7,019 bases of DNA, from positions 1-7,019 of the forward strand of contig LJCR01000112.1 of NCBI GenBank assembly GCA_001399705.1. Direction: 5' to 3'. Of the stretch, positions 1 through 6,511 are shown in pieces. Both the position numbers and the translations under genes were made by a program. Source of the DNA: Kouleothrix aurantiaca. GTDB taxonomy: Bacteria > Chloroflexota > Chloroflexia > Chloroflexales > Roseiflexaceae. Position 1 is the first letter of the stretch. Every line of letters begins with the position of its first letter. A model generated the notes under the pieces. It saw nothing but the letters and a program-made list of their open reading frames with translations, searched no databases and was not told the DNA's origin.

Positions 1-134
1 GTGTATTGCGCCAGAATTTCCTCATCCGTGAATTCAGATTCAGCCGAATTCGTGTCTTGGATGGCTGCACGGATGGCTGAGTAATAATCGGTATTCCCGA
101 TGTTTGAGTTCGCAGCGACGTAGGTGAATGCCAT
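1..134 (-). CDS. N-terminal part of a phage head gene, probable head-tail connector (cut by window edge)
   Basis: An open frame starts at ATG (132-134) and runs off the left edge after 44 codons. It begins MAFTYVAANSNIGNTDYYSA and continues with an acidic stretch (DTNSAESEFTDEEILAQY). A good ribosome binding site, GGAG at 143-146, lies 8 nt upstream of the ATG and supports this start. It follows the stop of the 67-residue gene by 13 nt, so it belongs to the same operon. The slot after the major capsid gene in tailed phages is usually held by a head-tail connector or adaptor (gp6/gp15-like). That is the basis of the guess, because the visible residues carry no diagnostic motif. It could also be a capsid accessory protein. 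Confidence 0.6.
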   Translation of the reverse strand, partial: MAFTYVAANSNIGNTDYYSAIRAAIQDTNSAESEFTDEEILAQY

Positions 135-147
135 AACAGGCGCTCCG

Positions 148-351
148 CTACTGAAGAATGTAAGCAGCAATCTCTTTGTCCGTTGCCGGTCGGAACCCCG
201 GCTCAGTCATACGGTCAGTGAAGTGCGCTTCGGTGACTTCGTGAATGACGCCGGATGGATTGACAAGGAAGTGGCGCTCAGGTGTTTCTACCTGCGTTTC
301 AGGGGCTTCTTGAACCTCAACGCTAGGTTCAGTAGGTGTCTTACGCGGCAT
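148..351 (-). CDS. Small phage head-module protein, 67 residues, function unknown
   Basis: The start is placed at ATG 349-351 because a perfect AAGGAG (358-363) sits 6 nt upstream. An in-frame GTG at 394-396 would add 15 residues but has no comparable signal. The first 25 residues are rich in Pro, Glu and Thr (TEPSVEVQEAPETQVETPE) and look disordered. The rest is a compact segment with HFLVNPSGVIHEVTEAHF (about 27-44) and PGFRPATDKEIAAY (51-64). I do not recognise a named family. Small proteins of this type often sit just after the capsid gene in phage genomes. The gene lies 60 nt after the capsid stop and 13 nt before the next gene. A structural or capsid accessory role is inferred from position only. 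Confidence 0.75.
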   Translation of the reverse strand: MPRKTPTEPSVEVQEAPETQVETPERHFLVNPSGVIHEVTEAHFTDRMTEPGFRPATDKEIAAYILQ

Positions 352-357
352 CGAGGA

Positions 358-363
358 CTCCTT
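358..363 (-). promoter_or_regulatory. Ribosome binding site AAGGAG deciding the start of the 67-residue gene
   Basis: Read on the minus strand, AAGGAG is followed by 6 nt (TCCTCG) and then ATG. It is the strongest Shine-Dalgarno site in the window and favours the ATG at 351 over the upstream GTG at 396. Confidence 0.8.
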
Positions 364-411
364 GGGAGGCGAGGGCGAGGCTCCGAAGAACCCCACCCTC
401 AGCCAGTGGGT

Positions 412-1311
412 TTAGTCGGTCAGGACCACCACGGCGTGGTTGTTGCGCAGGACGCCAACGCCGTACAGACAGTCGATCGTCGCCATGTGTGCGCCCAGCG
501 AGTGCTGGTAGCTGATCATTACGCGAATACCAATGCCGTTTTCGTCCATCGTTTTGGCCACCACGCCAGTGCCTTCCTGGGGCAGCGGCAGCGGGCGCGA
601 AACCAGCGCGATGGCGTTGCGATGCATAAACAGGTTCTTCTGCGTGGTCGCAACGGCGATGTTTTGATCCTCAAAAACCTGGAAGCCCGCATACGTGCCG
701 AGCCAGCCAGTCTTCAGAGCCGACTCTTCCTCTGGGCCGCGATAGTCACGGTTGGTGAACTTCACGTCGGCCAGCAGTTCGGCGGCAGCAGTCGGGTGCA
801 GTACGGCGTAGCGGTCGATCATCGGCGCTTTCGCAACTGACAACTGGCGGCGCGACTCAATAAAGTCGGTATAGTCCAGCGGGCCAGCCGCAGCCGACGC
901 ATCAACCGTCTGCGTGAAGGTGCTGTACAGCGCGGCAATGTCAGAGTCGATCTGGTCGGCCAGTGCGCTGATGCCGTCGCTGATGTAACCCATCAGCATA
1001 TCGGGCCGCGCCAGTGCCGCCGCCAGATCTTCAATTGCGAACGAAACTTCCTTATGTTTATTTAGTGTGACGCTCACAGCCGTGTCGGAAGGCGTCTGCA
1101 AGGTGTAGTTCGTGTTCGCGGCCTTGTTGTTCACCGTCAGAGCGCCACGAAATGGGATTTTCACGACTTGACCATACGTGGCCACTGCGTTATCCCAGTC
1201 GCGGGCAACCAACTGCGACAGAACCGAATTAGCGCGTAGGCGACCCAGCGCCTCGGCTGCGATGATCGTCGCGAGGCTGTTGCCAACCTCGGTCGTGGTA
1301 ATATTTGCCAC
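412..1311 (-). CDS. Major capsid protein, HK97 fold, P22-coat-like
   Basis: This 299-residue protein should form the icosahedral shell of the phage head. The N-terminal helix region (about 1-40) leads to YGQVVKIPFRGALTV (46-60), an extended segment like the E-loop. A long helix follows (about 103-132, MLMGYISDGISALADQIDSD), typical of the HK97-fold spine. RYAVLHPTAAAELLAD (168-183) and WLGTYAGFQVFEDQNIAV (203-220) match motifs of the P and A domains in coat proteins of the P22/'phage capsid' group. There is no N-terminal delta domain, so scaffolding is expected from the separate upstream gene. The start is GTG (1309-1311) with AAAGGA (1320-1325) spaced 8 nt. It follows the scaffold stop by 33 nt. 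The exact capsid family is inferred by eye. Confidence 0.88.
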   Translation of the reverse strand: MANITTTEVGNSLATIIAAEALGRLRANSVLSQLVARDWDNAVATYGQVVKIPFRGALTVNNKAANTNYTLQTPSDTAVSVTLNKHKEVSFAIEDLAAALARPDMLMGYISDGISALADQIDSDIAALYSTFTQTVDASAAAGPLDYTDFIESRRQLSVAKAPMIDRYAVLHPTAAAELLADVKFTNRDYRGPEEESALKTGWLGTYAGFQVFEDQNIAVATTQKNLFMHRNAIALVSRPLPLPQEGTGVVAKTMDENGIGIRVMISYQHSLGAHMATIDCLYGVGVLRNNHAVVVLTD

Positions 1312-1319
1312 TTGATTGT

Positions 1320-1325
1320 TCCTTT
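1320..1325 (-). promoter_or_regulatory. Ribosome binding site AAAGGA for the capsid gene
   Basis: It lies 8 nt upstream of a GTG codon on the minus strand. It supports a non-ATG start for what should be the most abundant protein of the phage. No in-frame ATG is available nearby: the next Met is at about residue 105. Confidence 0.7.
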
Positions 1326-1344
1326 AGATTGATGAGTGGAATGT

Positions 1345-1905
1345 CTAGGGGATTTTGGTTTGGGAAAGCAGAGTATTGCGGTTGGCGCGGATTTGAGCGG
1401 GTGTCATCTTGTTGATGTCAACCGGATGTTCAGGCCCGCCTGCGCCATTGCCAGTCTGGATGACTGGGGGTGTCGGCAGAACCTTCTTGAAGCCGCCAAA
1501 CACCTTGGCCGCATCTGCTTTCAGTTCGTCTGGGGTGGTGCCAACCAGTCGCGAGATTTGATCTTCGTTCAGACCATACTCTTCCGCTAGTGCGGTACGC
1601 GCTGCCGCAAGTTCACGCTCGGCCAGTCGGCTGTTCACACGCTCGTCGACCAGTTTGTCCAGATCCTTCTGAGCCTCTTCTCGCGTTGCAGCGATCTGCG
1701 CTTCCAGATCCTTCTCGAACTTCGTCTTGAGTGTGCGTGCGTTCTCGGCAAGGCGGGATTTTACAATCCGATCGAGGTCGTCTTGTGAGAACGACTTGGG
1801 TGCCTCAGTTGGTTGAGTGGTCTGAGTAACCACGCCCTCAGTGTTCGCGTCATTATTACCCGGCTCATCCGGTGTGGCGACCACGTTGGTTTCGTTTTCT
1901 GCCAT
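1345..1905 (-). CDS. Capsid scaffolding protein (DUF4355 / GP20-like)
   Basis: This is a 186-residue, highly charged, mostly helical protein expected to form the internal core on which capsid subunits assemble and then to be lost. Residues 1-37 are acidic, polar and probably disordered. FSQDDLDRIVKSRLAEN (39-55) matches the opening helix seen in the phage DUF4355/minor structural GP20 scaffold families. Residues 41-110 are dense in Glu, Lys, Arg and Ala and read as a long coiled coil. A Gly/Pro linker (GNGAGGPEHP, about 152-161) leads to a C-terminal helix (KMTPAQIRANRNTLLSQTKI), a likely coat-binding segment by analogy. The start is ATG with GGAG about 11 nt upstream, slightly far. The position just before the capsid gene fits. 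The 87 nt separating it from the portal gene contain nothing I can name. Confidence 0.85.
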   Translation of the reverse strand: MAENETNVVATPDEPGNNDANTEGVVTQTTQPTEAPKSFSQDDLDRIVKSRLAENARTLKTKFEKDLEAQIAATREEAQKDLDKLVDERVNSRLAERELAAARTALAEEYGLNEDQISRLVGTTPDELKADAAKVFGGFKKVLPTPPVIQTGNGAGGPEHPVDINKMTPAQIRANRNTLLSQTKIP

Positions 1906-1992
1906 TTCTTAGGGTACTCCCGTATCGAAAATTAACGTTTCGTGCCTTAGAAGCCGTTACAGAAGGTCGGTGTTTTATGGCGTTCTAATGCG

Positions 1993-3348
1993 TTATTCCG
2001 GAATTGACTGCTGAACAATATTCAATCGAACCAGTTCGTCGGTGATTTGCTGCTCGGTCCAGTCGGGGTGCAGGGTGCGAACGGCGATTTCCTTTGACAT
2101 CAGCCCTGCGTTGACGAGGTTCGTAAGCCCCTCTTGCTGGAACTGCTCTCGTTCGCGCTTGAGGTCTTCAGTTTCAACTTCAGGCGAGTGCCAGGGGATG
2201 GTGATAGGCTGGTTGGGATCGTAGTTCGTACCGGCGAAGTGGTTCGAGAGGCGAATGGTAAAGCGGAGGATGGCAACAACCGCACTCGTCAACCTGCCCT
2301 GATGGTCTTCGACTTTGTGGTTCAAGCGACTTTCCGCTTGAATGAGTGCGACTCCGCTCGGCCATTGTCCAGTGAAGTAGTGGGAAGGGACGGTGGTGAC
2401 AAAGCTCAGAAATTCAAGCAGCTTGTCGAGTACGCCAGGATCGGCCTTGGCGGGTTCAAGCTGGCCAAGCTCGCTTCCCTCGTTCAGTAACATGATCGAA
2501 CCAGGAGCGGTCTGCACAGCGCGGCGAATGGGCTGACCCGTCAAGCCCGACACTACCGGCTGGCCAAGATCGTTCAATAACACGCCAGCGTTTTTCTGGC
2601 CAACGAGGTATTTCTGTGGCCAGCCTTGCGTGCGACTTGTGGCAAGAAGGTCGAGCAACGCTTCGTTCAAGTCGCGACCGAGTTGAAGTGCATCAGCAAT
2701 GTCGGAGTTGTCGATCGCAAACTCGGTTATCGCGATACCAAGCGGCTTGCCGTCTGTGTCAGTCCAAGAAACAGGCCACTCTTCGTCGGGCGTATCGCGG
2801 CGCTCTGCCCACTCCTTCTTGTCACCAGCCTTGATGTACTTCTCAATACGGTTGGGGAAGTAGACATCGAAGTAAGCAAGATCATCAAACTGCCAGGTGT
2901 TGAAGGCGTAGATTGGTGCGCCATTTTCCTTGGCAACATGCGCACCACACACGCCATTGAACGCTTCACGAACGGTGAAGGTCGGACCATCCGCACCCCA
3001 GGTCGTCAGTACGAATGCCTTGCCATCGCGCACTACACACTGGTACAGTTCGCGCTCAACGAGTGACCAACGATCGTCACCCAGCCACCGCTGGATCTCC
3101 TTTGCAACCTTGACCTTGCCCGCCTTAATCGCCTCATCGTCGATTTCCAGCTTGCCTGCAATCGCGTCCACAACCGTCGCCAGGAATGGAGTCAAGCGGC
3201 GAGACGTAGTGCCAAGTGCCACTGCCATATCGGTTGCAAGGTTTACTTGCACAGAGACGGTGGCCTGACGGTACTCCGCGAGTGCAGTCGCCTGCCCAGA
3301 GAGGTCTGTTTTTAACTTTTCAATTTGTGCGTGCGAGAACAAATTCAA
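1993..3348 (-). CDS. Phage portal protein
   Basis: This protein should form the dodecameric ring at the head vertex through which DNA enters and leaves. At 451 residues the length is normal for SPP1-gp6-like portals. The N-terminal half has alternating helices and strands (WSLVERELYQCVVRDGKAFVLTTWG, about 94-118). DLNEALLDLLATSRTQGWPQ (226-245) and PSHYFTGQWPSGVALIQAES (321-340) are typical of portal stem and clip regions, including the SG.AL...E pattern. A charged helix follows (395-407). The C-terminus (GLMSKEIAVRTLHPDWTEQQ) resembles that of many portals. The proposed start is TTG (3346-3348), and a second TTG lies two codons on. The preceding gene's TAA is in the same frame only 9 nt upstream, so no longer start is possible. 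The first ATG is at residue 41 and would remove the N-terminal helix. Confidence 0.9.
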   Translation of the reverse strand: MNLFSHAQIEKLKTDLSGQATALAEYRQATVSVQVNLATDMAVALGTTSRRLTPFLATVVDAIAGKLEIDDEAIKAGKVKVAKEIQRWLGDDRWSLVERELYQCVVRDGKAFVLTTWGADGPTFTVREAFNGVCGAHVAKENGAPIYAFNTWQFDDLAYFDVYFPNRIEKYIKAGDKKEWAERRDTPDEEWPVSWTDTDGKPLGIAITEFAIDNSDIADALQLGRDLNEALLDLLATSRTQGWPQKYLVGQKNAGVLLNDLGQPVVSGLTGQPIRRAVQTAPGSIMLLNEGSELGQLEPAKADPGVLDKLLEFLSFVTTVPSHYFTGQWPSGVALIQAESRLNHKVEDHQGRLTSAVVAILRFTIRLSNHFAGTNYDPNQPITIPWHSPEVETEDLKREREQFQQEGLTNLVNAGLMSKEIAVRTLHPDWTEQQITDELVRLNIVQQSIPE

Positions 3349-3357
3349 CTCGCTTGG

Positions 3358-3687
3358 TTACACGTCGCGAAGATGGAGGTAGATGGTGCGTGCGGATGCT
3401 TCAGCCTGGTTCGACACAACACGGAAGCTTTCACAACTGAAGAATGTGGATGGCTCAAGCGCCACACGTCGGGCTGTACCTGATGGAATGGTTATAGGTT
3501 GGTCGTTGAGGTACAGCGGTATCCAGGTCACACTATCGCTTGCAAGGACTTGAACACTGAGCGATGTGCCAGTCGTGCTTGGCAGTTCGATTGCAGCAAC
3601 CGTCTTTCCAGCAGGAGTTGCAGGCGACGAGGTTGTTTGGCCTTGAGCAATCGAGATGGGAACTGGTACACGCTTGGATGATGGCAT
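3358..3687 (-). CDS. Small beta-rich phage protein between terminase and portal, function unknown
   Basis: A 109-residue protein starting at ATG 3685-3687, 12 nt after the large terminase stop and 9 nt before the portal start. It has a short basic N-terminus (MPSSKR), then alternating hydrophobic strands rich in Ser, Thr and Val, such as IAQGQTTSSPATP (13-25), VAAIELPSTTGTSLSVQVLA (30-49), WIPLYLNDQPITIPSG (55-70) and a C-terminal ARTIYLHLRDV. The pattern suggests one small beta-sandwich or jelly-roll domain. Similar small beta proteins occur beside head genes in phages and may decorate capsids or bind surfaces, but I cannot name this one. Its tight spacing indicates co-translation with terminase and portal. 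The only ribosome binding site is a weak AAGG overlapping the terminase stop. Confidence 0.8.
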   Translation of the reverse strand: MPSSKRVPVPISIAQGQTTSSPATPAGKTVAAIELPSTTGTSLSVQVLASDSVTWIPLYLNDQPITIPSGTARRVALEPSTFFSCESFRVVSNQAEASARTIYLHLRDV

Positions 3688-3699
3688 GGGTTGTTTGCC

Positions 3700-5304
3700 T
3701 TACACGAGATCGAGTAATCCCGCCTTCTTCAACTGCATGACGATTGTTGATGCACTATCCAGTGCGTCATCCCAACGGTAGCCCGGCCAACCTTGCCATT
3801 CCTGAACAAACTCAGGGTCGATACTATCAGCCACGAACAATTGCCCGCGACCGGCGTAGTCGCTCAAGATGGCAATACGCTCGTCCTTTGGTGCGCTGTT
3901 GTGAACTTGAGTGATTGCGTACCCAAGCCCTTCGGCTTGTACGCGCTGTTCGATGCTGTCGGCAATTAAGGTTCCGGCTGCATTCGACTCGACCCACAAC
4001 CCGTCGTACCGTTTCACCTGGGTTGACTTCCGAAGGTGCCGAACGACCGCATCAACTGTTTGGCTGGCCGAACGCTGTTGAGCATCACAGAAGGCGATGA
4101 TGACTTCCTTGCGACCCCTGTGGAAGTACGCCTCGACCCAAGCCGATTTATCGTTCGTCTTACCACCCTTAATGGTCGGATCGAGTGCGGCTAGTCGTTG
4201 CCATTCCTTCAGGTCGGTGGGAAGAGGGATGAGAGGCATCTTGCCGAGGTTGCCACCCGCTTCACCGGGTTGGTTCTGGATTTCCGAGAAGAAAGCCGCA
4301 TCGCCGCGTGACAGGCGATAAAGCTGCATGTGGTAGAAGGCATCGGGCCGATCCCACAAAACCTGCGTTCCAGCCAGCATGTCTTCTTTGTGCTGCTGGT
4401 AGAACTCATCCTCGTCAGGTGTCGTTGGTTTTGAGCCGAGCTTGGCTTGCCCAACGTACCACTCGCGCCACTGGTCCCAGAGTTCGGGATGGTCACTGAA
4501 GCGTTGGATGCCTTGCTCGATGACACTTTCGAAGTCGTGACTGTCGAGAATGTGTTGCAGCAGGCTCGACGAGCGAATGATTGTGCCGACCGCCACGAAC
4601 GACGTTGCAAACGTTACCTGATCGCCAAGTGCCAAAATCGCCTTATCAAACCACTCGGTCGCTGCTTCCAGTTCAACTGCGGATCGGACAAGCTGGTCGT
4701 CGTCCAGGTCGTCGCCAATAATCAGGCTTGGTCGCTGGCCGGGCTTGGATACACCACGCACTGCGCCGCTTCCTCGGCCAAATGCACGGATCGATTGGCC
4801 ATTCGGGTGCTGAATGTGGTCCGTCTGCCACACCGCGCCGCGCACCTCACCAAAGTCTTCGGCAATCGCCTCGTTCGACTCAAGTACGTCGCGAATGTTC
4901 TTTAACAGCCGTTCGGCGGCAGTTTGATTATTGCCAACCAGGACGGTTAAGGGCGACCAGCCATACAGGAAGCCGTGCAGTGGTTGTAAGCGGCTGTAGA
5001 ACGTCGTCTTGGCGTGACCTCGTGGAATGGCGCGTGCGAGCTTCCGGCCCGGTGTGCCGCTCAAGGCTCGGCGGCGGACATCCTCAATATCAGCGACAAA
5101 AGACTGGTGAATTGGAGGCGTCTCAAGCTCGAATTCTTCGGGGAAGTAGAGTTTCGCAAACGCCTCAACATCGTGTTCGGCCACCCATCGCCGTAGCCCG
5201 GTTGGGCCAGTAAGTGGCACTCCGTTCGCGACCAGAAGTTCGAGAACATCCTGCGAAATATGGCGCTTCAGGAAGCGTACAAGAACACGAACGTCAACTT
5301 TCAT
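3700..5304 (-). CDS. terL: Terminase large subunit (packaging ATPase and nuclease)
   Basis: This is the motor that powers DNA translocation into the prohead and cuts the concatemer. With 534 residues it has the usual two domains. ATPase: a Walker-A-like PRGHAKTT (94-101), a Walker-B-like SLIIGDD (193-199), and FVAVGTIIR (236-244) as the probable coupling motif. Nuclease (RNase H fold, Terminase_6C-like): ALDPT with D375, LWVESN with E439, and WDDALDS with D512/D513 as metal-binding candidates. The start is set at ATG 5302-5304, which overlaps the stop of the small terminase as ATGA. A GTG at 5317-5319 would add only five residues. The last residues are GLLDLV. All expected catalytic acids appear present, so the enzyme should be active. 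Confidence 0.95.
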   Translation of the reverse strand: MKVDVRVLVRFLKRHISQDVLELLVANGVPLTGPTGLRRWVAEHDVEAFAKLYFPEEFELETPPIHQSFVADIEDVRRRALSGTPGRKLARAIPRGHAKTTFYSRLQPLHGFLYGWSPLTVLVGNNQTAAERLLKNIRDVLESNEAIAEDFGEVRGAVWQTDHIQHPNGQSIRAFGRGSGAVRGVSKPGQRPSLIIGDDLDDDQLVRSAVELEAATEWFDKAILALGDQVTFATSFVAVGTIIRSSSLLQHILDSHDFESVIEQGIQRFSDHPELWDQWREWYVGQAKLGSKPTTPDEDEFYQQHKEDMLAGTQVLWDRPDAFYHMQLYRLSRGDAAFFSEIQNQPGEAGGNLGKMPLIPLPTDLKEWQRLAALDPTIKGGKTNDKSAWVEAYFHRGRKEVIIAFCDAQQRSASQTVDAVVRHLRKSTQVKRYDGLWVESNAAGTLIADSIEQRVQAEGLGYAITQVHNSAPKDERIAILSDYAGRGQLFVADSIDPEFVQEWQGWPGYRWDDALDSASTIVMQLKKAGLLDLV

Positions 5305-5630
5305 TCGTCTTGCAACCACGCCTTAACCAGCGCCTCGCTGTCAATCTCGTCACCGCCGCCACCAACAACTTCAAGCACATCCGGCGTTTTGCCCATCATT
5401 CGGTCATGGAGCATCTGGATGGCCTTCAGTCGGTCGGACTCCTTCGCGCCGTTGAGTGCAATTCGAACCAGTTCACGAACCGTCGCATCAAATTCGGGGT
5501 CGACCAGCGCGTGAAGCCGCGCTTCGTATTGCGCAGCTAGTGTCGGACGCTTGTTACGAGCGCCTTTCGGCCTGCCCGCGCCTGGGCGAGCGCCACCGTT
5601 TGGGTTCTTGGGAGTTGACTGGTCGGTCAT
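5301..5630 (-). CDS. terS: Probable terminase small subunit, AT-hook-like N-terminus
   Basis: A 109-residue protein encoded directly before the large terminase and overlapping it by 4 nt (ATGA), so the two are probably translationally coupled. Residues 12-27 (GGARPGAGRPKGARNK) are the Gly/Arg/Pro basic motif found at the N-terminus of many small terminases and DUF5681-type proteins, and can bind the DNA minor groove. A helical core follows (FDATVRELVRIALNGAKESDRLKAIQMLHD, about 47-76). The C-terminus is acidic and ends in a helix (DSEALVKAWLQDE) that may touch the large subunit. It would recognise the packaging start site (cos or pac), which often lies in or just before this gene. No clear Shine-Dalgarno precedes the ATG at 5628-5630. 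The assignment rests on motif and position. Confidence 0.82.
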   Translation of the reverse strand: MTDQSTPKNPNGGARPGAGRPKGARNKRPTLAAQYEARLHALVDPEFDATVRELVRIALNGAKESDRLKAIQMLHDRMMGKTPDVLEVVGGGGDEIDSEALVKAWLQDE

Positions 5631-5690
5631 TGTGCATGGAAATCAGAAAAATTAATTTTTCCGAGGTGTTTTGAGGCGGTGATGAGTACC

Positions 5691-5718
5691 CACGCCAGCC
5701 GAGGATGGCTATGGCGTG
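5691..5718. repeat. Imperfect hairpin in small-terminase leader
   Basis: CACGCC plus AGCC (5691-5700) pair with GGCT (5707-5710) and GGCGTG (5713-5718). The loop is 6 nt and a 2-nt AT bulge lies on the right arm. There is no T-run on either side, so it is unlikely to be a terminator. It lies about 60 nt upstream of the small terminase start and could be part of a packaging site or an RNA leader structure. Confidence 0.55.
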
Positions 5719-5768
5719 CGAGCATCTTACCGAGGTGGAGAAGTGGATTCACTGATGAATCTCTCATA

Positions 5769-5805
5769 CACCGAAGCGCCGAGTGAGCAGTCTCGGCGCT
5801 TGGTG
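5769..5805. repeat. Strong GC-rich hairpin in small-terminase leader
   Basis: Left arm CACC-g-AAGCGCCGAG (5769-5783) pairs with CTCGGCGCTTGGTG (5792-5805). That gives 14 pairs, one bulged G at 5773 and an 8-nt loop. The inner ten pairs are perfect. No U-tract follows in either direction, so a rho-independent terminator is unlikely. Its place, 140 nt upstream of the small terminase gene, suits a packaging signal or a structured 5' leader. Confidence 0.7.
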
Positions 5806-5837
5806 AAGGAGTGCGGAGTGTGAGCGAGAAGGATGTG

Positions 5838-5866
5838 ATTGAAGGGCGCACCTCGAAGGGTGTCAA
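5838..5866 (-). promoter_or_regulatory. Weak candidate promoter for the late operon
   Basis: On the minus strand TTGACA (5861-5866) is followed after 17 bp by TTCAAT (5838-5843), a poor -10 lacking the key A at its second position. It is the only consensus -35 upstream of the packaging genes with sensible spacing. Late phage promoters often need an activator and have a weak element, so this is possible but unproven. Confidence 0.3.
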
Positions 5867-5898
5867 GGACGGGTGCTGGTTTGTTTATGCCCTTCACT

Positions 5899-5949
5899 TA
5901 AACCGCCTATTTTTGGCAAATTTTGTAAATGCCAAAAATAGGCGGTTTA
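5899..5949. repeat. Perfect 20-bp inverted repeat with 11-nt loop
   Basis: TAAACCGCCTATTTTTGGCA (5899-5918) is exactly complementary to 5930-5949, with AATTTTGTAAA between them. Beyond two mismatched positions the pairing partly resumes (CCCTTCA at 5891 region against TATGAGGG). No T-tract follows on either strand. It could form a DNA cruciform, act as a dimer or tetramer binding site (TTTGGCA-N11-TGCCAAA at its core), or act as a replication or recombination hairpin. It also divides the terminase leader from the heptamer array. Confidence 0.85.
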
Positions 5950-6132
5950 TATGAGGGATGCTGCGTCTTCCGCTGCACCTCTCGATGGCCAATCAGTCTG
6001 CACCATCAACGATGAGCCGAATAACAAACACTCTCTATTGGTTCGTGCATCATCCAGTCGAAGCGCCTCTCGTGGTGTTGCTGGTTTTGTTGCGTGCGGC
6101 CAGTCGGGGGCGCTGCAACTAGCAACAAGACG

Positions 6133-6418
6133 GCAACAAGCATTTAAGGCTTGCTGATGCGATACAGCAAATCGGGTGTTGCTGAATTTGTTGCCGATGT
6201 TGCAAGCTGTTGCAGAAGGTAGCAACAAAAAGTTTGGCTTCCTAATGCGGTAAAAAGCCCCTTGTTGCGTTGTTGCTGAATTTTTGCGAAATTCATTATA
6301 TATACACCACACCTTATATACATTATGGTAAGTAATCTCTATATACTGTTTTTCAAAAATTCAGCAACAACGCAACAAATACCATTTTAAGGCTTCCTAA
6401 TGCGGTAAAATTTGTTGC
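6133..6418. repeat. Three composite repeat units, each with a 20-nt core between inward heptamers
   Basis: The core GGCTTCCTAATGCGGTAAAA occurs exactly at 6236-6255 and 6391-6410. A diverged copy (GGCTTGCTGATGCGATACAG) lies at 6148-6167. Each core is bounded on the left by GCAACAA and on the right by (T)TGTTGC, giving units 6133-6182 (50 bp), 6222-6268 (47 bp) and 6372-6418 (47 bp). The inner spacers differ (7+6 in one, 12+1 in another) while the total stays at 47 bp, so the distance between flanking heptamers seems to be under constraint. A fourth, inverted and degenerate core (16 of 20 positions) is at 6496-6515. Confidence 0.8.
6262..6378. repeat. 25-bp perfect inverted repeat around an AT-rich 67-bp loop
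   Basis: The arm 6262-6286 is exactly complementary to 6354-6378. Each arm contains two heptamers 8 bp apart followed by TGAATTTTTG or its complement. The enclosed segment (6287-6353) is strongly AT-rich, with several TATATA-type runs. An easily melted segment between mirrored protein-binding clusters is what a replication origin unwinding element looks like. Alternatives are an integrase site or a large silencer loop. Confidence 0.85.
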
Positions 6419-6434
6419 TACCCCTAGCAACAAA
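6411..6434. repeat. Perfect 10-bp hairpin with CCCC loop
   Basis: TTTGTTGCTA (6411-6420) and TAGCAACAAA (6425-6434) are exact complements separated by CCCC. Seen as heptamers, the spacing is 8 nt (TTGTTGC-N8-GCAACAA). The same 8-nt spacing recurs at 6208-6227 (TGTTGC-N8-GCAACA), so the spacing may reflect binding of a protein dimer. Confidence 0.75.
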
Positions 6435-6511
6435 CTAGCAACATCAGCAACAAATTTGGCAACACGAAATATTTTTGGCTCAACTCCAAGACTGGTTTTA
6501 CGGCATAACAA

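Noticed and set aside
124..840. A 238-codon open frame on the plus strand
   Set aside because: It is antisense to the capsid and 67-residue genes. The translation is rich in Arg, His and Val with no domain, and the minus-strand genes have clear families and ribosome binding sites.
1921..1943. Small inverted repeat CGAAA/TTTCG in the gap between portal and scaffold genes
   Set aside because: Five pairs in AT-rich DNA is close to chance, and there is no T-tract or consensus promoter beside it.
5627..5866. A 79-codon minus-strand frame whose TGA overlaps the small terminase ATG
   Set aside because: The ATGA overlap is suggestive, but it starts at a TTG with no ribosome binding site, runs through two hairpins, and its composition (many Ser, His and Pro) is not protein-like.
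5899..5949. Rho-independent terminator
   Set aside because: The stem is strong but neither strand has a T-run after it.
5947..6312. Open frames on both strands across the repeat region
   Set aside because: They translate the repeats and hairpins, lack ribosome binding sites and show no family features.
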